A stretch of 64,000 nucleotides of DNA. It comes from Caldisphaera sp. Lineage in GTDB: Archaea > Thermoproteota > Thermoprotei_A > Sulfolobales > Acidilobaceae. The translations under genes were made by a program, and so were the position numbers. A model generated the notes under the pieces. It saw only the letters and a program-made list of their open reading frames with translations. It ran no database searches and was not told the DNA's origin. Shown one piece after another: positions 32,185-40,414 of the stretch; position 1 is the stretch's first letter; the number at the start of each line of letters is the position of its first letter. Location of the stretch: positions 20,305 through 84,304 of the forward strand of contig NZ_JAGDXI010000015.1 in NCBI RefSeq assembly GCF_023256325.1. Reading direction: 5' to 3'.

Positions 32185-32530
32185 TTGAACTGACCTCTCC
32201 CTGCCCTAAAGGGCGAGGGTTCCCTCAGAGCGGATCATGGGTTTGTGGTTTACCGCCTTCATTTTCATCACTTCATAGCTAGTTGGTAGATTTAACACCC
32301 ACATCGCTCTACTCGTTTAACGGTAGACCAATGGCTAGGTCTTCAGCCCATTACCCCTATCCCTCACCACGGAGAACCATCTACTCCTAGATTCTAGGGA
32401 CTCGGGGATATGTAGAGCCCTTATCAAGCATCCCCCTATGGGGACACATTTTTCTATACTTTAAAACGTTTTAGAATTTACAATTTTTATTTTGCCCCTG
32501 GAAGGGGGAGGCTTGTCGTTTTTTGTCAAA
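32185..32530 (-). mobile_element. ORF-less IS200/IS605-type relic/MITE with TnpB 3' end and omegaRNA-like right end
   Basis: Minus strand GAGGGAACCCTCGCCCTTTAGGGCAGGGAGAGGTCAG matches the IS605-family right-end hairpin. The preceding frame reads YEVMKMKAVNHKPMIRSEGTLAL*. The other end has the hairpin GCCTCCCCCTTCCAGGGGC. Interior GC is much higher than its flanks. Confidence 0.7.
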
Positions 32531-32760
32531 AGATCTGATTATAGGAAAGTAAACGTCCATATAGTTTTCATAAAAATTAAGAGAGCGTGAATATAGTACA
32601 CTAAAATAATCTTAAAGTTTCGAAAGCATAGGAACAAACAATAACCCTTTACTATTAAAGAAAAAAGGCTCAAGATCTCCAAGACTCTTATCTTTTAAGA
32701 CAGCATATTAACAATAAAGACATTAAACTTAATAGAAACAAAATTTTATTATCAGGAGTC

Positions 32761-34464
32761 CTATCCCGTGCAACTAGAGTAATTCCAGTCCGGATAATTA
32801 CTACCTGAAGATACTCCTGAGACATATGAATTTGGCCATTGTGAAGACAGAAACAGACCTGTAACACCTGTAAAGTTTGCCAGGCTGGACGATTGCGGTA
32901 CAATAACTAGGTACCAGTTGACGTTAGTCCATATAGACTCGTATGTGAAAAGAGGAGTGGTGCGTGCTCTTGGTATATAACAAGTCAATGCATAATTAGA
33001 GAAGTCAACATTAAATGTAACAGAGTAATTTTTTATTGAATAGCTAGTAGGTGAAAAGTTAGGAAGAATTATAGTCGGAGGAGTATTATCTAAGAATTCG
33101 TTGCTAAAGGCCTTACCGGAAACACTAGAGCCTTCAAAATTAAAAACCCAAGTAATGTTGTCTATATAAACCATTGTTCCGCCTACATTAATTGTTTTCA
33201 TTGGATTGGCTGAACCACCTATATACTCAGAACCAATTGGTACCGTTATTCCTACATTTACTGTTGGAAGGCTTGATCCAAGGGCTATTGATATACTATA
33301 ACCAGAGATCTCTGACGTAGGTGCTGGGAACCAGCTTGTACCATATAGGTTGCCACCAGGTTCTATTATAAAGGCGTTATTGTTTCCTTTCTCATACATC
33401 TGATAGCCATAATAGTAGTCAATAGCACTAGTCTGCCGTTCTTCCCTTCCGTTATTATTATACATTGTAGGACTTTCTAAATAGCTTTCATACCCTATCA
33501 CATTATTTATAACCATCGAAGAAACGCTCAAGCTCGTATATATACCATGAGGAACTTCGATACATGTGTCCCAATAAAATGTTCCATTACCATCACTATA
33601 TCCTGGGATTCCATATTGTGGAAAGGTAGAACCAAACTCTGGGGCCGCCCAAAAGAATGTATAGTTTTCTTTTGTTGCAGTTGCTGTGGGACTATTACCT
33701 GATGTAAAGTTCTCATATGCCGCATAACATGGATCCAAGGGATCATTGCCTGATATTCCAGCATTACCTTGTTGTCCTAGGCCAAGTAAAAGATTTATAT
33801 AGAACTCTGGGAATTGAGATAGATAAACCGGTCCTATTATAAACCCCCCAGGTCTTACCCACTTAGCAACAAAAAGTACTGCCTCTTGGGAATTTAAAGG
33901 TACAAGAGGTATGCTGAAAAAATAAGGATTTGAGTCAGGAAAGTCAATCATAGCAACTTCATTAGAAGCCTTAGCCCAAGCATAACCCAATAAAAATTCC
34001 GCAACTTTACTATATGTAGCATTTGCAAAAATTGTTACCAAGTCTCCTCTTCTTATAAGCATGCTGAGTTCATTTACAGTGAAGCTTGAAAGGTTTAATA
34101 TAATGATATTGCTTGGATCACTTTTAACAATGCTTGAGTTTACATAATTCCAGTCAACTATAATGATACTATCGTTAGGTGTTTGCTGCAACTGCTGAAT
34201 AGATATACTCATAACAGGAGGACTAAGACCAACGCTGCTAAAAGCATTATTAATGGATTTTAGCAACTGTTGAGATCCCACCACATATACAGGTAAGCTA
34301 CTGTTAGCCGATATATTACTCACTAGTATTGTACTATTGCTTTTTCCTTGACTAACTACTTCTTGAGTAACTTTCCTATAAGAAATATTAGTAAGCACAA
34401 TAATGGTAATCAGTATTATTAGAAATAAGGGCGCTAAAAACTTTACGGTCTTTACATTGGCCAA
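32761..34464 (-). CDS. secreted/membrane-anchored surface protein, uncharacterised
   Basis: One N-terminal hydrophobic helix (FLAPLFLIILITIIVLT), many N-x-S/T sequons, Ser/Thr/Asn/Tyr-rich, GC-richer than neighbours. Confidence 0.65.
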   Translation of the reverse strand: MANVKTVKFLAPLFLIILITIIVLTNISYRKVTQEVVSQGKSNSTILVSNISANSSLPVYVVGSQQLLKSINNAFSSVGLSPPVMSISIQQLQQTPNDSIIIVDWNYVNSSIVKSDPSNIIILNLSSFTVNELSMLIRRGDLVTIFANATYSKVAEFLLGYAWAKASNEVAMIDFPDSNPYFFSIPLVPLNSQEAVLFVAKWVRPGGFIIGPVYLSQFPEFYINLLLGLGQQGNAGISGNDPLDPCYAAYENFTSGNSPTATATKENYTFFWAAPEFGSTFPQYGIPGYSDGNGTFYWDTCIEVPHGIYTSLSVSSMVINNVIGYESYLESPTMYNNNGREERQTSAIDYYYGYQMYEKGNNNAFIIEPGGNLYGTSWFPAPTSEISGYSISIALGSSLPTVNVGITVPIGSEYIGGSANPMKTINVGGTMVYIDNITWVFNFEGSSVSGKAFSNEFLDNTPPTIILPNFSPTSYSIKNYSVTFNVDFSNYALTCYIPRARTTPLFTYESIWTNVNWYLVIVPQSSSLANFTGVTGLFLSSQWPNSYVSGVSSGSNYPDWNYSSCTG

Positions 34465-34652
34465 AATACTTCACCTTTCTATAATAATTTATTTCATTCC
34501 GAATTTATATATAGATAGATGAAACCAAAATACATTATGCAGTGTTTAACTTAAGTTCTCTGTTACCCATTATCTGATATGTTAAATTAAAGAAGTAATT
34601 ATGCTAGACCAGTTTTCCTTTAAATGTAAAATATAACTTCCACTATAAATGA

Positions 34653-34746
34653 AGCCGCCGGCGGGACTTGAACCCGCGACCACTGGCTTACAAGGCCAGC
34701 GCTATCGGTTCCCACGCAGGGATCTACCGGTCTGAGCTACGGCGGC
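34653..34746 (-). tRNA. tRNA-Thr (UGU) with 20-nt non-canonical D-arm intron at about 34704..34723
   Basis: Cloverleaf complete only after removal of ATCCCTGCGTGGGAACCGAT; anticodon loop CTTGTAA; U73. Confidence 0.93.
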
Positions 34747-34815
34747 ACCACAATTTCTTATATAATTAGGGTTTATAGTTTTTTTCTGTGGAGAAGAAGA
34801 GTTTAAAGTTAAAAG

Positions 34816-35835
34816 GTGTTAAAGTTGGGAAAATACTACGCATTGCTCTCAGGAATTCATCCGACACTTCCATTGGCTGAACTTGAGTCATTAATAGAAA
34901 TAACTTCTAATGCAAAAATTGTCTACAATTTTGATGGCGTTTCCATAATGGAAGGCTCACTAGATACAAACATTGTTAATAGATCGGGGTATATTAAAGA
35001 AATTGGTTATTTAATAGATTTGTACGATATCAATAATATCGATTATTATGACATAGCAAAGAAATTAAAGGAATTCGAAATAAAAGAGGCTAGAGTTAAA
35101 GGATATAGATATAGGGGGTTATCTTTTGATGTAAACATCCCAGATTTAGAAATAAATCTTTCTAGAGCACTTGATAAAATAGGAATTAATGCAAATCCCA
35201 GATCGAATAATGTTGTTAGAATAATAATCACAGAAGGTATAATCTTAGTTGGTTTACTCATTTCAAGTCAGGATAATTCATATAAGAGCAGAATTGAAAA
35301 CAGAGTTTTCAGCAGACCTGGACAAATAGATCAACAGTTATCGAGAGTTATGGTTAATTTATCAAGACTTAGTAATTCCATATTTTTAGACCCATTTTGT
35401 GGAACAGGCAGTTTAGCATTAGAGGCATGCTCATTAAATGCTTCTCATTCAATATGCATGGATTTAGATGCAAACATGGTTAATGGTTCCATAATGAATA
35501 TGAAAAGCATTAAATGCTGCAAATCTTTTCTAGTTGCAAGACATGATGCCTCAAAAATGCCTTTAAAAGATGAGAGTATTGATTCCATAGCAACAGATCC
35601 TCCTTACGGTAGAGCTACATCAACAAAGAAGAGAGGATATTACAATTTAACAAAATTATTCCTAGAAGAAAGCTTAAGAATACTTAAGAGAAATTCATAC
35701 TTAGTTTATGCTGGTCCTTCAAGTGAAAAACCATATATAATCGCAAAGGATTTAGGATATAAAATAGTTGGAATCCATGATATGTTTGTCCATAATGGAT
35801 TAAACAGAGAAATAGTTATTATTAGAAAAGTTTAA
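34816..35835 (+). CDS. THUMP-containing tRNA (guanine-N2) methyltransferase, Trm-G10/Trm11-like
   Basis: LDPFCGTGSLALEACSL; ATDPPYGRATSTKKRG. Confidence 0.85.
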   Translation: MLKLGKYYALLSGIHPTLPLAELESLIEITSNAKIVYNFDGVSIMEGSLDTNIVNRSGYIKEIGYLIDLYDINNIDYYDIAKKLKEFEIKEARVKGYRYRGLSFDVNIPDLEINLSRALDKIGINANPRSNNVVRIIITEGIILVGLLISSQDNSYKSRIENRVFSRPGQIDQQLSRVMVNLSRLSNSIFLDPFCGTGSLALEACSLNASHSICMDLDANMVNGSIMNMKSIKCCKSFLVARHDASKMPLKDESIDSIATDPPYGRATSTKKRGYYNLTKLFLEESLRILKRNSYLVYAGPSSEKPYIIAKDLGYKIVGIHDMFVHNGLNREIVIIRKV

Positions 35836-35868
35836 ATTCTTTAAAAAATTAATAATTTTGGTGGTATA

Positions 35869-36261
35869 TTGATATTAACATATAAATCAAAATATGAATT
35901 TAATGAATTAAAAATTAAACTTGAAAGTATTATAATAAAAAAGGGTATGAAGATTTTTGCCATTATAGATCACACGAAAAATGCTAGCAGCGTTGGAATG
36001 AAAATAAATAGATCAATACTATATATTTTTGGAAATCCTAGGAATGGCACCCTATTAATGAATCAAGATATGAGGATTGGTGTTATTTTACCTTTAAAGC
36101 TCTTAATATGGGAGAATGAAAACAAAGAATTACTTATAACTTATTATACCATATATGACATATTAAAGGATTTTAAATTAAACAATGAAAGTTTAGCCAT
36201 AGCAAAAAACATTGATAACAATGTAATAGAAATTCTAAAAGAATTAGGAATAGAACATTAA
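35869..36261 (+). CDS. DUF302 family protein
   Basis: GMKIFAIIDHTKNASSVGMKI...LYIFGNPRNGTLLMNQDMRIGVILPLKLLIWE. Confidence 0.8.
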   Translation: MILTYKSKYEFNELKIKLESIIIKKGMKIFAIIDHTKNASSVGMKINRSILYIFGNPRNGTLLMNQDMRIGVILPLKLLIWENENKELLITYYTIYDILKDFKLNNESLAIAKNIDNNVIEILKELGIEH

Positions 36262-36891
36262 CTATTTTAAAACATTCTTAGACTTTATTATCAATTTATA
36301 ACTTTTATCATCCCAATAAACATCGTATATTATGGGTAAACCCGTTGGTATTTCTAGGTGAGGTATGTCATCTTCGGATATATTTTCAAGATACATGACT
36401 ATTGATCTTAAACTATTACCATGAGCAACAACTAAAACATTTTTACCATTCCTTAAATCTAACATTATTGTGTTTTTAAAAAATGGTACCGTTCTTTTTT
36501 GTGTATCCTCTAAGCTCTCTCCATTAGGAGGTCTTACTTTATAGCTTCTTCTCCATAATTTTACTTGATCGTCTCCATATATCCTAGCTGTTTCCTCTTT
36601 ATTTAAACCTTGCAAATCTCCATAATGCCTTTCATTTAAATGTTCATCTTTAATAACTGGAATTTTATAACCCAGCGTAAGCAAAACTAAGTCTAAAGTT
36701 TCTATGGCCCTTTCTAATTTACTTGTATAAGCGACATCAAACCTATAATTTTTTAAAAGAAGTCCCGCTCTAATTGCTTCTTCCCTGCCCTTATCTGTTA
36801 ATGGAACATCAACCCATCCTGTAAATCTATTTTCTTTATTCCATAATGATTCGCCATGCCTTAGCAAACACAATATAGGCATTTTGTTCAC
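36262..36891 (-). CDS. gpmA: 2,3-bisphosphoglycerate-dependent phosphoglycerate mutase-type enzyme
   Basis: LLRHGESLWNKENRFTGWVDVPLTDKG; ERHYGDLQGLNKEETA; RRSYKVRPPNGESLEDT; VVAHGNSLR. Confidence 0.9.
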   Translation of the reverse strand: MNKMPILCLLRHGESLWNKENRFTGWVDVPLTDKGREEAIRAGLLLKNYRFDVAYTSKLERAIETLDLVLLTLGYKIPVIKDEHLNERHYGDLQGLNKEETARIYGDDQVKLWRRSYKVRPPNGESLEDTQKRTVPFFKNTIMLDLRNGKNVLVVAHGNSLRSIVMYLENISEDDIPHLEIPTGLPIIYDVYWDDKSYKLIIKSKNVLK

Positions 36892-37158
36892 CCATATTTT
36901 TTATCTCTTTTAACTTATTATCCTTTTTTAGTATTATTCATAAATCAAACTTGCAATCTTTTTATGTATTGATTATTACAATTTCCTTATACAATAAGGA
37001 ATTGCCTTAATCCACAAATTAAAAGAGTGGGCACCTACTAAATTATTTTATGATTATATAAATTTGTATAATAAAATTTAATAAATCCTTTTAATGATAA
37101 GTTTTAAATTATATCCATAGCATAAGAATTTTTAGCTATAATTTGACTATATCTTTAA

Positions 37159-37300
37159 TTATTTGTTTAATGTAGTTGTTTTGACAATATTAATATCCCA
37201 CCAAGCTACATAACAAAACAATGCTCCCATAAAGGCTCTTCTAACATGTAATGGTATTTTGACAAAACACTTTCTTAATTACATCTACGATAATTTTTAG
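37159..37300 (-). pseudogene. possible degraded transposase fragment
   Basis: Minus strand encodes LKIIVDVIKKVFC, then after a frameshift FVKIPLHVRRAFMGALFCYVAWWDINIVKTTTLNK*; no start codon. Confidence 0.3.
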
Positions 37301-37453
37301 CTATAACAAATACTTAACAAAAATCAGTGATTCAACACTATTAGCACAACTATCTATTCGTCATATAAAATTTCGTATTTTAGCGAAAAAATAGTATTCC
37401 AAACCTCTAGCTTATCTTAAATTGAATTTGCACATAAATTATGTTATTTGTAA

Positions 37454-38335
37454 TTATGATTGATCTCTTTGCTCTCTTGCCGACCTGGGAACTGAAGGAT
37501 ATGGCAAGTATTCAATACCAGGCCTATTCGTTCTTGCCTGTGGATAAAGCGTCATTAAATTATAAACTTCTAAGGGAACTTCTGTTGATACTTTAAGGCC
37601 CATTTCTCTTATTTGCTCAACAGTTATTGGATAATCATGAGTATAATAACCGCTAACTAATCTATCTGCTATAAACTTTGCTTTTTCTTCACCAACTTTA
37701 TCTTTTATTAACTCAACAACTAGCCCTTTAACCTGATTAATAGCTTTCTCTGCCATATCGGCAAGTATTAAAGTTTGATCTTCAACCTTATCCTTACCTT
37801 TAGTTTCTACTGCTTTCAAAATTGATGGAGCTGGTAAATAGACTCCATTTGAAACACCTAATTGAGGGTCAAGAGGTCCCAGTATGGCATTAGGATCCAT
37901 TATTATCTCATCAGCGGCCAAAGCAATTAATGTACCACCAGACATTGCATAATGCGGTACCACTACCACCTTTTTTCCAGGATGCATTTTAAGTGATCTT
38001 GCTATTTGAGAAGCAGCTAAAACCAAACCACCTGGAGTATGCAAGATAAGCATTATTGGCATATTTGGCGGTGTAGATCTTATAGCCCTTATTATTGCTT
38101 CAGAATCTTCTATATCTATATACCTATAAATCGGTATGCCCAGCAACCCAATTTTTTCTTGCCTGTGTATCATAGTTATGACTCTATGCTTGTATTTATT
38201 TTCAATCAATGATATAAGCCTTAGTCTTGCCTGTTCTAAGCTTTTCATAGATAACCAAGGTGTTAACATAGATACAAAGAGCAGGATCCAAAAAAGATAA
38301 CCCAATATATAAGTTAAAATACTTAATGACACCAT
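37454..38335 (-). CDS. SDH-family Clp-fold (SppA-like) membrane-anchored serine protease
   Basis: LILHTPGGLVLAASQIARSL; VPHYAMSGGTLIALAADEIIMDPNAILGPLDPQLG. Confidence 0.9.
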   Translation of the reverse strand: MVSLSILTYILGYLFWILLFVSMLTPWLSMKSLEQARLRLISLIENKYKHRVITMIHRQEKIGLLGIPIYRYIDIEDSEAIIRAIRSTPPNMPIMLILHTPGGLVLAASQIARSLKMHPGKKVVVVPHYAMSGGTLIALAADEIIMDPNAILGPLDPQLGVSNGVYLPAPSILKAVETKGKDKVEDQTLILADMAEKAINQVKGLVVELIKDKVGEEKAKFIADRLVSGYYTHDYPITVEQIREMGLKVSTEVPLEVYNLMTLYPQARTNRPGIEYLPYPSVPRSAREQRDQS

Positions 38336-38472
38336 AATTTTTGTCCTCCAATATAATATAGTAATAGGTTATTTATAAATTTTACCATAAAGTAATTTTA
38401 TAAAATAAATAATTATACTTTATTTTAACGTTTAACAAACACAATTAAACCTGCATTTTCCGCTCTGTAAAA

Positions 38473-38568
38473 TTACTGATTTAATGTAAAACCTTTTTTA
38501 GCATATTCTTGCAGTGTGCGATAAGATATACCCAAGCGATGGCAAACTTCCTTAGGTCTTAGCATCAT
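38473..38568 (-). pseudogene. N-terminal fragment of an IS607-type serine recombinase (MerR-like HTH)
   Basis: Hand translation MMLRPKEVCHRLGISYRTLQEYAKKGFTLNQ*; resembles the start of IS607 TnpA, truncated after the HTH. Confidence 0.7.
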
Positions 38569-38632
38569 GATAAATATTATATTCAAGATATATAAGCTCC
38601 AAAGCTTATTGGAAACTGTTATCAACGGCGGA

Positions 38633-38707
38633 TGCCGCGGCCGGGATTTGAACCCGGGTCACGGGCTCGAAAGGCCCGCATACTGGGCCGGGCTATACTA
38701 CCGCGGC
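38633..38707 (-). tRNA. tRNA-Glu (UUC), no intron
   Basis: GCCGCGG TAGTATAGCCCGG...CTTTCGA...CCGGGTTCAAATCCCGG CCGCGGC. Confidence 0.96.
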
Positions 38708-38853
38708 GTCCATCCAAAAAGAGTAATGAGAAAAGGTTCTAAAATCTTTCTATTCTAAACTCAATGAGAAAATTTTAATTTTTATTATAACTACTGTAGT
38801 TTTATATTATTTAAACAATAGTAACCCTCAAAACACAAATATTTATGAAAAAT

Positions 38854-39588
38854 CTATAAAAATCCTTCTAGATTTTTAATGAATATTATTTTTGTTATAC
38901 TTTTAACTAATGGAATTGCAACATTATATATTGGTATGTTTTGCAGTAAAGCATACGCTGTACCTCTATGAGCATGACCATGTATTGCAACATCAGGTCT
39001 TGTTTCAACTATTATTTTCTCCATCTTTGAGCTGTATAATTCCCCATAGGAATATGGATTTTCTCCCTTTAAAGTAAGCTTAGAAAGGGCATAATGAGAT
39101 AACAATATTGTTTTTTGAGAAATTTTTTTAGCTTTAATTAATAATTCCCTAATTTTTGTAATCCTATTATTATAAATCTCTTGTATATTAGGGATGTTTT
39201 TAATTTGCCATCTTGTAGGTTTATCTAAAGCGCCTGGTGTTCCTATTACAGAAATTGAAATATTATTGCATGAATAGATCTTGTAATCATCAACAATCCA
39301 ATCTATATTAGAGTACTCCTCCTTTAACTTATCCCATAACTCGTTCCATTCATCGTTTCCAAATGTTGCAACTATTTTAGAGTTAGGAAATTTATTAAAA
39401 ATAGATTCAAAAACAGGCTTTGCCCCATCAATTTTTCCCTTATCTATTATATCTCCTGCAAGCAAGAATAAACACGGTTCCTCTGATATATTATTCAATG
39501 ATTTTTTAAACAAATCAAAATAATGCGGATAATGTATATCAGAAGCTGCATATATTACAGGTAAATTATTGGACCTCGGTACTGCAAT
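38854..39588 (-). CDS. metallophosphoesterase; frame extends upstream of the track ORF (39513), start codon unclear
   Basis: Upstream in-frame codons give AVPRSNNLPVIYAASDIHYPHYFDL, including the metal-binding D-x-H; then LAGDIID, TFGNDE, LSHYA, IHGHAHRG. Confidence 0.75.
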   Translation of the reverse strand: MAVPRSNNLPVIYAASDIHYPHYFDLFKKSLNNISEEPCLFLLAGDIIDKGKIDGAKPVFESIFNKFPNSKIVATFGNDEWNELWDKLKEEYSNIDWIVDDYKIYSCNNISISVIGTPGALDKPTRWQIKNIPNIQEIYNNRITKIRELLIKAKKISQKTILLSHYALSKLTLKGENPYSYGELYSSKMEKIIVETRPDVAIHGHAHRGTAYALLQNIPIYNVAIPLVKSITKIIFIKNLEGFL

Positions 39589-39630
39589 ATTTCACCACCT
39601 ATCAGACTGCCCATCGGCCCTCATCGGTCC
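39571..39630 (-). ncRNA. candidate C/D-box sRNA
   Basis: 60-nt GGACC-[cGATGA]-guide-[CTGA]-TAGG-[TGGTGA]-guide-[CCGA]-GGTCC, with perfect terminal stem GGACC/GGTCC. Confidence 0.45.
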
Positions 39631-39664
39631 AAATATTTATTATAATTTTAGGTTAATAGCTTAT

Positions 39665-40411
39665 TTATTGAGTAGAGGTTTTGGCTTCTTCTTTTACTTC
39701 CTCTTCTTTTTTCTCTTCTTTTTCTTCTTTAAATTCAACTTTTATGTTTAAGTTAACTTCTTTTGGCTTTATGTATTGATATAAGTCCTTTGTTAACAAC
39801 TGCATTTTTGATTCTAAATCATTAATTGCCAAAGTTTCTGATGGCAGATTTATATTTATTGTATTCTGGTCTCCGCTTATCTCAACCTTGTTGTTTGGTA
39901 TACCAAGCCACCTTTCAACTAAATATTTTACCTTATCAGTAAAATCATCTATTTTCTTTACTACCTCCAAATCTATTAAAAGTTCCCTACCTGCTAATGG
40001 ATGGTTAAAGTCTATATAAGCGAATCTTTCTGCAATCCTTTCTATTACACCAACTCTTCCTCCAATTTCAACTTGTTGGCCTATTCTCAATGGTATGTTG
40101 TACCTTTTTAATTGCTTTACGGGTATTCTTAATACCAAATCATCTCTTCTTTCCCCATAGGCCTTTGAAGGTTCAGCCTTAATTTCCTTCTTCTCTCCTA
40201 TCTCCATTTCTTTTATTGTTTCATTAACAGCTTCTATCAGCTGGCTTTTCCCTATAACTATTAAATATGGACCATATTTTTTATTAGCATCAAATATACC
40301 TGATTGCTTTGCTACGTCTTCATAAGTTGTCTCTTGAACTAAATATGTATCACCGTTCTTTACCTTAATTGTATAGTTTATTAGCACGAAATCTCCATCA
40401 TTAAATACCAA
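39665..40411 (-). CDS. FKBP-type peptidyl-prolyl isomerase (SlyD-like, long archaeal form)
   Basis: DFVLINYTIKVKNGDTYLVQETTYEDVAKQSG...GPYLIVIGKSQLIEAVNETIKEMEIGEKKEIKAEPSKAYGERR. Confidence 0.85.
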   Translation of the reverse strand: MVFNDGDFVLINYTIKVKNGDTYLVQETTYEDVAKQSGIFDANKKYGPYLIVIGKSQLIEAVNETIKEMEIGEKKEIKAEPSKAYGERRDDLVLRIPVKQLKRYNIPLRIGQQVEIGGRVGVIERIAERFAYIDFNHPLAGRELLIDLEVVKKIDDFTDKVKYLVERWLGIPNNKVEISGDQNTININLPSETLAINDLESKMQLLTKDLYQYIKPKEVNLNIKVEFKEEKEEKKEEEVKEEAKTSTQ

Positions 40412-40414
40412 TAT

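Noticed and set aside
32160-32530. SRP RNA or RNase P RNA as explanation for the GC-rich island
   Set aside because: No recognisable conserved cores; the right-end hairpin and EGTLAL* C-terminus fit IS605-type ends better
32688-32903. 71-aa minus-strand ORF
   Set aside because: Overlaps the 3' end of the 567-aa surface protein out of frame; no protein-like features
33528-33764. 78-aa minus-strand ORF inside the surface protein gene
   Set aside because: Out-of-frame shadow ORF of a GC-richer gene
32160-34746. tRNA-Thr as an attachment site for an integrated element
   Set aside because: No repeat of the tRNA 3' end and no integrase gene seen in the flanking sequence
38567-38758. 63-aa ORF over tRNA-Glu
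   Set aside because: It is translation of the tRNA antisense (CRGRDLNPGH is a known tRNA-antisense artefact)
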